Source of the DNA: Fusarium oxysporum f. sp. lycopersici 4287
Lineage: Eukaryota > Ascomycota > Sordariomycetes > Hypocreales > Nectriaceae
Length of the DNA stretch: 64,000 nt
NCBI RefSeq assembly: GCF_000149955.1
Contig: NC_030987.1
Location: forward strand, 1,799,387-1,863,386
Reading direction: 5' to 3'
This document shows positions 33,809-46,400 of this stretch, one piece after another. The position numbers were made by a program, and so were the translations under genes. The stretch's first letter is position 1. Every line of letters starts with the position of its first letter. The notes below the pieces were generated by a model. That model saw only the letters and a list, made by a program, of their open reading frames with translations. It searched no databases and was not told where the DNA came from.

Positions 33809-36703
33809 ATGACCGCTGCCGCCATGCAACAACCTCCCGTTATTCCTCCCCGTCCGGCTAAGGGCCAGGACAAGAACGATTCCCCGGGCAATGTTCCCAA
33901 GATTCCACCTCGTCCTTCATCGAAACGATTTGACCGCTCGATATCTCCCAATCCCGATCGATTTGCTCCCTCACCTTTCAACGAGGGCATTCCTCAAAAG
34001 AGTCCCATTTCTGCCCGATTCAACCCCAACGATGCTCATCAGGACCCAATCAACCGCCCAACCAGCGTTTCAATGCCTTCGATTGGCCAGGAGGGTGCTG
34101 AGTACAGTGCCGTGACCCACGAAGTCAAGCCTGAAGAGGTCCAGGCCGACGAGGACGACAGAGCTGCGTCACCCGAGCAAACACGTACCATTGCGGAAGA
34201 CCTCAAGCTTCATGCGCCCAAGCCCTCCCTGCCAGCTCAAAGCGCCAAGCAGCGTGTCCAGGCTGTTACCCGCACCGACTCCGACAAGGCAGCACAATTT
34301 GGCATTGGCCGCCCTGGATCTACACAGGGCAACAAGAAGCAGTCTAGCACCAATGTGTCGGTCAGTGATGGCCGTCCTGAGGTGGAGGATGAGCATGGCA
34401 TTCCCGAAATCGGCCAGCGCGTGCCCATGAACCCTCATCTTGGCGACGTTCAGGCCCCTTCGCCTGGACCTGGGTCCGAGGAATTCAAGAAGCACCACCA
34501 TCGCAAGCACAGCTCTCGCGGTGGACCTCCAGGCAGCTACGGCCTCCACGGCCATGGTGTTGCACCCTTGGACAAACTCGAGAAGGAATACTACGAGAAG
34601 CACCCTGAAGCCCTTAAGAGGGAACATCAGACTCCTCTGCATGACCGTCAAAATGACTTTGCCATGAGCAAGGATGACCTGAACAAGCTGGTCAGAGACA
34701 CGCGATCTCGTGGCGCCGGCTTAGGTAAGTTGCGAATCTACTTGTGCTCGCACTAGCTAATGAGATGCAGGCACATCTGGTTATCAGGCTACGCCTACTG
34801 ATGAAGTTGGCTTCCAGGCCAGTGAAGAATATACTTCCCGCCTCTCTCCCCGACCCGCTTCCACCAATGAAGGCAAGGTTCAGCCTCTGTCATTTAAGTC
34901 GGAGATCATTGGCCCCGATGGTGAACATACTGTGCACGTTGACGATCCTAAGCACCCAGAGTACCGCTCGTATGGTAACGAAGATCCTGCTGTACACGAC
35001 GAGGACCATGAATACACCGCACCCATTTTGGCTGCCGACGAAGTCAAGAATGATGATTCTTCTTACAGCCAGCGTCCTGCTGTTCATCCTCCCGCTGACC
35101 GTCGAGGTAGCGGCGACTTGGAGGAACCAACAAGTCGACCTCTGAGCAGGTCTAGCAGACCCAAGAGCAGACCCACCAGCATCTATAAGAACAATGATTC
35201 TCAAGAATTTGCTCCCACTTCTCTGGACGACGTGGAAGAATATGAGCCTCTTTTCCCTGAAGAGGGTAAGAAGGAAGCCCAGAAGCCAGCACCTGGCAAC
35301 AAGGCACGACACTATTTCCCTAGCAAGGACATTTGGGAGGATGCCCCGGACAGCGTGCACTTCACTGTTGAGGTTTCGACACCAGATCAGGCGGACCAGG
35401 CAGAGCAGACAGAGGAGCCGCGACGACGATCATCTGCTATGGATCGTCCTAAAACCCCAGCTCATATCTTTGCTCAGAGACAAGAGGAGCTTGCCGAGCA
35501 AGAGGCCAGTGGTCCTGTGGATATTCAGCCCCCTAAGAACCATGACAAGCCAATCTGGTACGAATCAAAGGAATCTGATTCTTTCCTCAACAACAACAAG
35601 AGACCTTCCGCTAGTCAACGATTCCCCAGCAAAGATATTTGGGAAGATGCTCCCGAGAGCCAGCTCTACGAGACTACCATTTCTGATACCCCAGAACCCG
35701 AGGTTAAGGAGGAACCTAAGGAGGAACTTACGGAGCAGAACAAGCCTTCAATTCCGGAGCGACCGGCTAGAAAAGCATCTGAGGATCGTCCTGCAATTCC
35801 AGAGCGACCCAAGCCCAAGCACACAACAAGCGAAGAGGGCAAATCAAAACCTCCTGTATCTGACAAAGCCAAAGCCTCAGATCCCTCCTCGGCCTACAAA
35901 AGCCTCCATCAGGAGACTCGACAGAGCCCAAACAGAAAGCCTCCCGTGCCTAGCCGACCCGGCCGGTAGCAAGATTGCCGCCCTTCAAAGCAGGCTTTAT
36001 GAGCGATCTGAATAAGCGTCTCAAGTTAGGACCTCAGGCTCCTAAGAAGGAGGATCCCAAGCCGCAAGAGGATTTGACGGAAGAGAGGGAGAAGGCCCCG
36101 CTTTCGGATGCTCGTAAAGGTCGAGCCCGGGGCCCACAGCGTCGAGCTCCGGCAAAGAGCCCCGCTGCGGCACCGTCGCCGGCCGTGCAATCTGCAGGTC
36201 CTTCTTTGTCATTCTCAACTCCCCAGACTCTCTGGTCTATTGATCCCGAGGGCTCTCTGTCAGTATCCGGTGAACGAACTCCTGTTTCTGAACCAGAGCC
36301 AGCGGTGGAAAAGACTGAGGAGCCTGTCGCTGAGCCCGTGACTACCCAAGAACCGTTACCGAAGTCTGAGCCTAATCTGGAGCCCAAGCCGGAGCTCCGA
36401 TCAGAGCCTGAATCTGAATCAGTTCCAGTGCATAGGGATCCGGAACCCGCAGCAGGAAAGCTACCTCAAGAAGCTGAGCCTGAGCTCCCTGCACAGCAAC
36501 CTGCCGTGGAACCTTCCCCAGAGCCAGCTCCAGAGGCGTCTCTCCAAGAACCTGAGCCTGAGCGTGAACAAGAACCAATTCAAGTTGAAAAGAGTCTCGT
36601 TACGAACACAGCTGGTGAGAGTATCTTGGAGACCACTGTGGACAAGACGGAGGGAGGTGATGCAGTTGAGCCTGTTGCCGTGTCTGATGAAGTTAAGCAG
36701 TAA
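33809..36703 (+). CDS. AIM21: AIM21-like actin-regulating protein, frame broken twice
   Basis: Exon 1 is 33809-34724; an intron at 34725-34770 (GTAAGT..GCAG) leads into exon 2. Mostly disordered, about 960 residues if the frame were intact. Proline-rich SH3-binding motifs are abundant (VIPPRP, KIPPRP, SIPERP, AIPERP, PPVPSRP). A repeated motif FPSKDIWEDAP occurs at 35316-35348 and 35622-35654. The conserved block GSKIAALQ and AGFMSDLNKRLKLGPQ, which I know from fungal Aim21, is split across three frames: the first ends PVPSRPGR then stop at 35967-35969, GSKIAALQ is in the second and AGFMSDLN in the third. One extra base at about 35966 and another at about 35987 explain this. The Glu/Pro-rich tail runs to 36703. 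In yeast, Aim21 acts with Tda2 and capping protein at actin patches. Confidence 0.8.
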
Positions 36704-36911
36704 ATAAAAGAATGATAGTAGACGTGTCGAGGGGGATATGGGTATATTGTAGATGGTCGAGCTGGCAACGTAATCAGAATTGAGTTTGTTTTCAGCGTTA
36801 TGAAACAAAATGAATCACAGCGGCACCCCTTATGGAATTATGCTTTATTCATTTGTGCTACATGAAAAATACACACAGCGTCATATGCAGTCTTTTTGTA
36901 CAATGCTTACT

Positions 36912-38108
36912 CTACTTGCGCCCCCAGGCCTTCTCCTGATCCACGCCCTTCCTTTCTCTTTCAACAAGTCGATCGAATTCGTCTTGTGCCTGTTCTTTTG
37001 CGACTGCCCTTTCCTCATCTGATTTGCTGAATGAAAAACTGTCACTGGAGCTACCAGCGGACCTGCTGCCCCAGCCAGACTGTGATTCTTGCCGGGATCC
37101 GGTTTGAGAATGGGCAGCCCAGGTGCGGGACTGGTAATCAGATTGCTGGGTCGGACCTTGTGATTGTTGTCGAATGCGCTCCCACGCAGAACCAGCGGGA
37201 GAAGATACTGGTTTATTGCGGGAAGAGGCAGCGATTGGTGAAGCATCATCATCATCATCTAGAACGCTCCAGTCGTCATTGGGTTGTTGACTCTGTTGCG
37301 TCGTGGTCGAGGATTGGGTCTTGTCCCAGGACTGGGTGGGGGTGGGCTGATATCTACTCTCAGAGCTGGTGTTGCTTGAATCATTACTGGCCCAAGGGTC
37401 GTTCTCATCACTTTTATGCACATCCCTACCTGTAAAAGGTGCTCTTGAGATGGTTGGGTTGCTCATTACATCCTTGACACGCTCGGCAGCATCCTTGGTG
37501 AACTGTTTCAAGCGAGGATCATTTGTCATGGCAGCTTCAGTTCGAATAAAACTGACAGCCCGGAATGCGGGCTCAATCATGAGCATTATGACAGCGGAGT
37601 AGGCAGTAAATCGAAGACAATGCCATGTTGCACGAGGGTAAGCTCCACGAATCTTCTTGTTGGTGAAAATGCTGGTAGCCTCATTTGGGTTGAATCGGCC
37701 GCCGAGCTTGGGCTTATAGAAGGGGAATTGCCATGTGCGGCGACCACGATAGGTCATGTATCCAGCGAGTGCGACACTCAGCCACTTTAAGCCGGCGTTG
37801 GTGTGGATGTTATCGAGGGTGTATTCGGCAATGGCTTTTGCTTCCACATCCTCCAGATCTCGACCCAGAGTGGCAGCGAAGCCAGAGACTCTGGACGTCG
37901 CAACAAGAAGATTCCAATCACGACGGTAGCCAATTACGGAGGCGTAAAACGGGGGAGAGTATTCTTGAAAGTATCGAGTAACTTGTTCTTTGACGCGGGG
38001 TTCATATTGGTTGCGCTGGGCGAGTGCCGACTGGCGCCATTCTTCCATAGAGTGCTTGTAGCTTTCGCGGGACTGGGCAGGGCCAGCGCCATTGGGCTGA
38101 GAATTCAT
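36912..38108 (-). CDS. Uncharacterised protein with two likely membrane segments
   Basis: Single exon, 398 residues, start in ATGAATTCTCAG. The first about 230 residues are ordered and basic. Two hydrophobic segments are visible, LKWLSVALAGYMTY at about 108-121 and RFTAYSAVIMLMIEPAF at about 165-181, with aromatic, positively charged flanks. The rest is a Ser/Gln/Asp-rich low-complexity tail. I do not recognise the family; similar fungal proteins are often mislabelled. The membrane assignment is read from hydrophobicity only. It shares a 409 bp divergent promoter with DNA2 and is convergent with AIM21 (208 bp between stops). Confidence 0.8.
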   Translation of the reverse strand: MNSQPNGAGPAQSRESYKHSMEEWRQSALAQRNQYEPRVKEQVTRYFQEYSPPFYASVIGYRRDWNLLVATSRVSGFAATLGRDLEDVEAKAIAEYTLDNIHTNAGLKWLSVALAGYMTYRGRRTWQFPFYKPKLGGRFNPNEATSIFTNKKIRGAYPRATWHCLRFTAYSAVIMLMIEPAFRAVSFIRTEAAMTNDPRLKQFTKDAAERVKDVMSNPTISRAPFTGRDVHKSDENDPWASNDSSNTSSESRYQPTPTQSWDKTQSSTTTQQSQQPNDDWSVLDDDDDASPIAASSRNKPVSSPAGSAWERIRQQSQGPTQQSDYQSRTWAAHSQTGSRQESQSGWGSRSAGSSSDSFSFSKSDEERAVAKEQAQDEFDRLVERERKGVDQEKAWGRK

Positions 38109-38517
38109 CGCAATTGGGATTCTTGAGGTCGAAAGTACAGTGAATCAGAGTCTGAGTAAGCGTTGTGAGGTGGTGTTTCACTGATTCATCGGCTCGAGAT
38201 CATCAAATGACGGACTTGGCGGGACCGAAAATGGTGACGCTGTGAAGCCTGGTCCACTGACGCACAGGGCTGTTGATGGTGGAGTCGGGTAGTAGCTTCG
38301 ATAGAGCTTTGGAGATGACATGGATGTGCTGCAGCTCCAACCACGCTAAAAGCTTCTCCACGTGACCTGGCAACAACAGCTGCAAGGGGTCGCGAACATC
38401 GCGACGCGTTTGCCCATTAAACGCGTCTAACTACTTCCTCCACTTCAATTCAAATGTCCCACTATCACCATACTTCACGGGTTTGGAAATCGGAATGTTC
38501 AAGCCCCGGTAGGTATA
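38109..38517. promoter_or_regulatory. Divergent promoter of DNA2 and the 36912 gene
   Basis: 409 bp. It contains the 13-mer TCTCCACGTGACC with a CACGTG core at 38359-38364, and two ACGCGT boxes described separately. Confidence 0.6.
38404..38426. promoter_or_regulatory. Pair of MluI cell-cycle boxes (ACGCGT) upstream of DNA2
   Basis: ACGCGT occurs at 38404-38409 and again at 38421-38426, 17 bp apart and about 90-115 bp before the DNA2 ATG. ACGCGT is the binding site of the MBF (Mbp1/Swi6) factor that drives G1/S transcription of replication genes in yeasts. Presence and spacing are seen; function is inferred. Confidence 0.6.
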
Positions 38518-41500
38518 ATGCCTCTAGAAAAATCCTACTCGGATCAAGTTGGTCGAACTAAGGTAATGAAAAAGACTATATGTACAAGACACAAAGTTGA
38601 GCATCACTAACGGTTACAGCGCTCGCCATGGCAGCGATCGAGGAGCAACCCCGTTCAGCAAACACCAAGGCCTCGAGCACTCCAGCCTGTGTCCGAGGTG
38701 ACCAAGAACAAGCTCAATAAGTTTCAGTATCACCCCGCGAATGGCGAATCAGTCACAGAGAGCACAGAAAATGAACAGAATGTATCAAAGAACCGAACCA
38801 AGGACGATACAACGACTACGCCCGCTACTCGATTGACCTGGCAAGAGCTGCTCGAACCTGCAGGTGGTACCGAAGATGACACAACTACATCGCCAAATGA
38901 CCGGCTCCTCTGGGACAACAGACAGGATACGTTGTACATGCCAGCATTGTCTCCCATGCTGAACCGCAAAGGAAGAAAGCGTGCTAGGAGCTCATCGCCT
39001 GTTTCATCTCCGGTAGCGGACAAGTCCAACACACCCTCGGTGAACGTCAAGAAGCTGGCGCAAGCCCTCAAGTCACCACACGCGGATCCAACACTGGAAT
39101 TATGGGACCGATACTCGCTAAACGGAACCGACAATGCAGGTAGTCCTCTAGGACTTGCAAACCCTGCACTTGCACAGCTGATGGTATCGTCTTCGCCACG
39201 GCCATCGAAACCAACGGTTGGCGAATCCAATCTCAGACGAGCAATAAGTTGCGGCTTGAATTGGCCCAAAAGGAGAAGGGTTGAAAGATCGACGTCAGGT
39301 AGTCGCCTGAGTACCGAGATGGAAGAGATGGAGGCGTCCAAGTCTTCAATGGTAAATGCACTGCTCGATACGGTGACCAGTAGCATCAACGGGCCAAGTG
39401 AGGAGCCCCGCGAGGAGCCTCAAGATGCTCCAGAATCTCCTTCTCCTAAGAAGAGGCGGATATATACCACTAGCAGTGGCTCTCCACGCCTCTCAAAAAC
39501 CCAAGCCAGGTCCCAAACGCCTGCACAACACCCTGCACAACAGCATGTTCAGGTTCCAGCTCGACCTCCAGTTCAATTGCTACCTCCAGAACTTGCTTCC
39601 TCGGATTATGGTGATGATGACTTTGACGAATTTGACGACGACACAATAATGCAACTTGAAGCCAGCATCAACACTACTCAATTGGAAACGAATCCGCAAC
39701 CAGAGGTAGCAGTAGCTGAAAATAACCCACTGTGCGAGATCGATGACGAGACACCGGAGAAGTTTGACGGCAAGCTGGATGAATTTGACGACTTGGACGA
39801 TGACTTCTTCGACGAGGCAGAAGATCTCATTACTGCGGACTCTCAACAGGTATCACAGGCTCCAGCAACAACAAAACTCGACGACTTGGATGATGAATTT
39901 GGGGACGCATTTGGTGGAGACTTTGATTTTGAAGCCGTGGAATTGGCAGCAACACAAGCAGCCCAGAACTGCTCCGGAGACGTACGTCGAACAACCTAGG
40001 AGGATCCGCCGTATGCTAAGTAACAGGTAGAGCCGGAAACCAAGAACAATCCAACGATACCTGGTGACGAATGTCTTGGAGGGCGAGTATACGGATCAAT
40101 ATGGACATGCACGACCAGAAAAGGTAAATTAGTCGACAATCATGCTCGAATATTGCTGATTCGCAACCTCAGATTCTTCTCATTCAAGCCGACAACTCAA
40201 AAGATATCAAGACGGTTCATCTGAGGGCCTCATGGTTTGACACACCAGCCCATGCAGAAGCCTACGTTCACATTATAGGCGGTTTCTCTTCAAGAGGTCA
40301 ATGTATCATCGACGATGGCCAAAATCTTCTTATTCTACACCCTGATCAACTCATATCCGCAACTGTAGTGGCTGACTCGTTCGGTTGCATGCGCCGTGCT
40401 GTGCTGCAAGATCGTGTCAAGGCCACCAGTCCACCAACACCACCCCTTATCTATGGAACAATGCTACACGAAATTTTCCAAGAGGCCCTTCTTGCTAATA
40501 AGTGGGATCTCCCTTTTTTATGCGCCGTCATCGACCGAATAACAGAAAAGCATGTTGAAGACCTTTATACTATCAAAGTTGGCATACCGTCAGCTCGAGA
40601 GCATCTACAATCGAAAATGACCGAATTGAGTTACTGGGCTGGCGCTTTCGTATCTTCCCGCCCAAAGGAGGATGCGGTAGTTGAAGACCGAAACGGGAAG
40701 AAGGCCAACATGGCCGTTACCAAGCTCTTGGATGTTGAGGAACACGTGTGGTCCCCAATGTACGGACTCAAGGGCAACATCGACGCAACCGTTGAAGTTG
40801 CAATGCAAGATGGAAATGATATTCGGACTTTAACTGTGCCGTTTGAGGTCAAGACGGGTAAACATGCAAACAGTAACCATATGGCTCAAACAGCACTCTA
40901 TACTTTGCTCTTATCGGACCGCTACGACATTGAGATTGCATATGGAATCCTCTACTATATGGAAACATCCAAGACGATGCGTATTCCCGCAATCCGACAC
41001 GAGCTTCGACATATGATCATGCAAAGAAACCAACTAGCATGCTACGTTCGAGAAAGAAGCGTCCAGTTGCCACCAATGCTCAAGAGCAAGCACATGTGTG
41101 GGAAATGCTACGCCAAGACATCATGTTTTATCTATCATCGACTCGCGGACGACGGAGATGGGGACTCGAGTGGTATGAACGAGAAATTTGATGAGCTCGT
41201 CAAGCATTTAACCCCTCATCACCAACAATTCTTCATCAAGTGGGAGAATTTACTGACCAAAGAAGAGAAGGAGAGCCAAAAAACCAAGAGAGAGTTATGG
41301 ACAATGACTAGTGCTGAGCGAGAAAAGAAATCTCGATGCTTTGCAGATGTCATCATCGAAGAAGGTTCAGCTTCAGTCGACACGGACAACCCTAGGATCA
41401 ATCGATACCACTACACCTTTGTCAAGCGAGATCAAGTTTCAGGATTCTCATTCCTGGAGTCTGAGTTGTCAGTCGGAGAGCCAATTGTGGTCTCTGACGA

Positions 41501-43409
41501 GGAGGGCCATTTCGCCTTGGCCATAGGCTACGTTACAGCGGTCAAGAGGCAACGAATAAGTGTTGCAGTCGATAGGCGACTCCATAATGCACGCATTCGA
41601 CAACCTGGCTTTGATGAGAGGGACAACCAGATTTTTGCTAGCATTATGGACGTTGCCCATGAGGGCGCGACCCAGGATGAGGCAACGGGCAAAATTAAAG
41701 AGGCCCCTATTCGCTATCGGCTCGACCAAGATGAATTCAGCAATGGAATGGCGACTGTTCGCAACAACCTCGTGCAGATGATGGCAGACGATATCGTGGG
41801 AGCGCGGCAAATTCGACGACTGATTGTCGATTTAGAAGCACCCAGATTTAAGGCTGCACCAACTCAGTACATCGTATCGGATCGAGATAGCCTCAATGTT
41901 GATCAACATCGAGCCATTGAAAAAGTCATGAGTGCTCAAGACTACGCACTTGTTCTTGGAATGCCCGGTACTGGAAAAACAACAACCATTGCTCATATCA
42001 TCCGCGCTTTGACATCCCAGGGGAAGAGTGTGCTTCTGACCTCGCATACACATACTGCTGTGGACAACATTCTGCTGAAACTCAAGGCTGACAGGATACC
42101 TATCCTTCGTCTGGGCGCCCCTGCTAAAGTACACCCCGACGTCCAGGATTTCGCTATTCTTGCAGGCCACCCAATGAAGTCGTTCGATGAGATCAAAAAT
42201 GCATGGCACGGGACACCAATCGTCGCAACGACATGTCTCGGTATCAACCATCCCGTCTTCCACGAACGCTCCTTTGATTACTGCATCGTGGACGAGGCAT
42301 CACAAATTACCCTGCCCATCTGCGCTGGCCCGATCAGAATGGCTCGCACTTTTGTCCTTGTTGGCGACCACAACCAGCTTCCGCCCGTGGTCAAGAACGA
42401 AGAAGCACGCGAAGGCGGTCTCGATGTCAGCCTGTTCAAACTCTTGTCCGACACTCACCCCCAATCGGTCGTCAACTTGGAACATCAATACCGCATGTGT
42501 GAGGATATCATGACTCTGAGCAACACTCTCATCTATGATGGAAGGCTTCGGTGCGGTACAGAGCAGCTTCGAAGGCGGAAACTTGAAGTTCCACGAATGG
42601 AGGCTCTCATGCAGCGACATTATGACGCATCAACCATCAATGCAGCAACTCCCCGGTCGTTCTGCGCTGCCCCTGGTCCGAATCGATGCTGGCTATATGA
42701 CCTTCTCGATAGCGAGGCACGCGTGCGTTTCGTTAACACTGACACAATCCAACCTCCTGTTCGTGAAGAAGCCCAAGGCAAACGAATCGTCAACTCGGCT
42801 GAAGTCCGCATCGTTTCCCAGCTCGTTGACAGCCTTTTGACAGTTGGAGTTCCAGACTCTGAAATTGGTGTGATGACACACTACCGAGCACAGCTATTTA
42901 TGCTCAAAGACAAGCTCAAGATGTTCTCTGGAGTAGAGATGCACACAACCGATCGTTTCCAGGGACGAGATAAGGAGGTGATTGTCCTCAGTCTCGTGCG
43001 AAGCAATGAAGCGTGTAACATTGGAGACCTGTTGAAGGATTGGAGACGAATCAATGTTGCTTTCACACGAGCCAAAACAAAGCTCCTCGTTGTTGGGAGC
43101 AAATCGACACTCAAGGGCAGCGGCAGCGACAGTATGCTAAGCCGATTCATATCTTTGATGGAGGACCGGAATTGGATCTACGAAATGCCCGCCAATGCGC
43201 TTGAGAACCATTATTTTGAAGACTTTGGTACACAGATCACAGCTACAGGCCCTACACAAAGGATTAAATCACCACGGAAGAAATGTTCTGGAAAGGAGAA
43301 CCGCAGGCGTTCACCGAAAATGGCCAGGATTAGCGACAAGGCGTTATTAAAAGGAAAACTTATCACGAGGGACATCTTGAACGAAATGACCAACGGCGCA
43401 TATGTTTGA
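38518..43409 (+). CDS. DNA2: DNA replication helicase/nuclease Dna2
   Basis: Four exons: 38518-38562, 38620-39981, 40031-40123 and 40173-43409; 1578 residues. It processes long flaps at Okazaki fragments and resects double-strand breaks. Order: a long acidic/Ser-rich N terminus (QTPRPRALQPVSE opens exon 2); OB-like YLVTNVLEGEYTD; a RecB-type nuclease with His in GTMLHEIFQEAL (about 600), Asp in GNIDATVEV (about 704) and Glu-x-Lys in FEVKTGK (about 727). Iron-sulfur ligands are Cys in SFGCMRRA (about 572) and CGKC..C near 808-818. An SF1 helicase follows: Walker A GMPGTGKTT (about 1100), VDEAS, GDHNQLPPVV, FQGRDKEVIVLS and NVAFTRAKT. A basic C-terminal tail (KSPRKKCSGKENRRR) may be nuclear targeting. 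All key residues are present. The N terminus is less certain than the rest. Confidence 0.95.
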
Positions 43410-43468
43410 TTAGCGGAACTGGTTTAGCATTGCATTGCATGGATAGGATAAGATCAATATAGGATCAA

Positions 43469-46400
43469 TCAAAGCCGCTCAGGCGATACATCAGTATCTT
43501 CATCATCGTCTTCTATGCGTTTTGCGGGGCGCTCGAACCTGCTCTTGTTAACAGTGACCCTGTGAATGTGGATAATGACTCACTTCTTTTCTCCTACTAT
43601 GAGCTTTGTGAACCGCTCCAACTCTTCCAGCTGGGCCACACAGCCAGTAAGACTCGCATTGTATGAGTAGCTATATATATCACTCCACGTTTTCTGTCGC
43701 TCAAGCTCATAGCCTTCGGTGTCTTCTTCCATTTCTCTGGCCACTTCGGCGGTTCTATGAAGGAGCTTCTTTCTTGCTGCAGCAGCACTTGGTAGATAGC
43801 GCTTCGCGGCTTGTTAGCCCGAGTTGTCATCATACGCGAGCTTCATACTTACAGGAACTTTGCGCTCAGATCGCAATGCTACGGCGAGGATGTACAAGTT
43901 CCCGAGGATAGCGGCCACTGCATCACGCCGGTAGCTATGCAGCTTTTCAGCAGCCACGGGATTGTCTCGGATGTAATTTGGGTTGTAAAAGAGGGCGGAC
44001 TGTCGAACAGAAATGAGATACTCGAAGAATCGCTCACATGAGGCAGCGAGACACGAGTAAGGGATTGGGTCAAAAGGGCCTCGAAGACGAATTTCATGAC
44101 GTGACATGACAAGGAGTTGTCGGATTCTGACAAAACCTTCACGCATCCGACTTTCGAGCATCTCAGAACGTCTGATAGTCTCAGGGGTCGGATCTTTACC
44201 CTCGTCGAAGTAAACATAGTTTGCAACAACATCTGACGATCAGCAGAGTCTCAGAGAAAAGATACACAGACTTACTTCTGTACATTATACTCATGTATAA
44301 AATCATTGATGATAGTGCGATCCGTAGTTCGTGTCGAGCGATGAAGGGCCAAAGTATCCAATTCACAATGATGGGTGCTATGGTACCGATAAGAAACACC
44401 AAGCCCTTATAAACACCCTGTAGTGTAACGGAAGTTCCAGAACTGTCGTCTCGCAACGTGAGAGATATTACGGCGAAAGACAGACAGCCGACAAGACCAG
44501 ATCGCTTCACAAAAGTTAGCAATGCCTTGGAGCTCGAGATTAAACGTACCGGGTGAGTGCTCTGAGTAAAGCGGTATATCATGGGAATCATGTATATAGC
44601 AGCAAAGACTGCCAGGACATATGGATTCCCGCCGCCCGTTGCATGTGCCGCACCACTCCACGCAGCACCAAGAATGGCGGCAAAAGCACGAGTAAAAAAG
44701 TCCTGAATGTTGCCCCCTATGCGAGGGTGGATCATGATCCATCCCATAGCGACAGCCCACCATGCATCATAAGGCGTCCTCCAGCTATAGGTGCTTTCAA
44801 AACAACAAGGAAGAGATAGAGCAGAAAGGAGAATGACAACCTTTATTGCATACTTGGTTTCAAACCCCTGGCCACGGCGCATGAGCTTCCATAACTTATA
44901 ACCCAGCCTATCTTTATGCGACGCAGGGCTGCCATGGATGATCGACTCGACCACTGTGCAGTCTTCTGGTTCAGTGACCGCCTCGTAGTTCTCACGAGGA
45001 TGATGCTTCTCAGTTGATCTTGTCGTTTCTATGAGTTTTGCGATCTCCGCAAATGTCGCTCGATACATACCAGCCGTAACGCCCCCACGATCGTGTCTAA
45101 CCTGTGCGTTTGTTCTGTATAGAGCTTTCCCGAAAGGGTACGCAGGAAGGTTGACGCGTATCCTTTTAGAGCTGGTATGCATATCCTGAACTATGGCCAT
45201 GAGGTTGACAACAGTCCCTGCCGTTTCGCGGACATGTCTCGCGAATACGAGGAATTCAACAGCCTGTCCATGATCGGCATACGTTTCGGGCCTGTCGTTC
45301 GATCTCAGGAGATGATCTTCCGCAGTATCGAAGACTGCAAGGCTGTTTTGCATGCGCAATTGGACAGGAACGAGGTCAGACGAAACGTCAGCAGAGGGGC
45401 CAAAGTGCTTTCGCCAGCCTGTCAGGTCCATGAGTGCAGCATGACATGTCTTCAAACCTTCTGACATACAATCGATGACCTCCCTAGTAGGACCCGACAG
45501 AGCCCGAGCCACCTTACGGCCAGAATCTTCGACCTCGGATTCACTTCCCGCGTCATCTGCAACAGTGATCTCAAGAGTGTCGGACCAGTCCTCGAAAAGT
45601 TCCGTATCCGTGTTCATAGAGAGAAGGGCCCTAACCACGCCTTGCACTGAATTACGGAGCTCTCGCACGTCATTTGGACGGAAGCGAGTGATGGTGATAT
45701 CGATTCTCATATCTCGATAAGCAAGTGACATGTCCATGAATGTTTTGGCAAGACGCCTCCTGAGTCCTGTATCTCTAGGCCTAGGGATAACAAGAGATTC
45801 CTGGACAGTTAGTATGACGATAAAAGAGAAACATGTGAACATAGCCCACCTGCATAGTATTGAATGATTTATGAAAGGCGGCCGCCAGCAGGCGGTTGCC
45901 GGCATCAGGGAAGACAAGACAGTTTACCGCCAGTGCAATTGCTTGACCTAACAGCCAAGGAATTCCGTATTGCAGTGACTTGTGCCAGGTGAAAGCATTA
46001 CCATTAGTCTGGGCCAGTGTTGTAAACGCAAGGGCTATGCCTGCACATAGAACAGTCTGGTATAGGCGGATAAAGAATGAACGTATGAATGCAATACCCG
46101 CAAAGAACACAGCGGAAACGACAACAATAATCCAACCAGACGCCTTTAAAGCATCACTCGTTGATGTTGAAATCAAAATGCCAACATAGCCCCAGGCAAG
46201 GCCGGCAGCAGTACCAATGATAGTGCCTACTGTGCCATCAACTTGAGAACCAAAATTGCGACCTGGATGGTTTATTATGGTAGACACCACCATGATGTAG
46301 TCATTATAACCTAGCCAGTCGTGGACCGGTTGTATCAGACACAAGATATAAGCGATGAAAAAGGCAAGAAACGACTTTAGAAGCTTGATGCCAGCTCTAG

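Noticed and set aside
35966..35993. A 25-28 bp intron as explanation for the AIM21 frame breaks
   Set aside because: Too short for splicing, and its removal does not bring the upstream frame into the downstream one.
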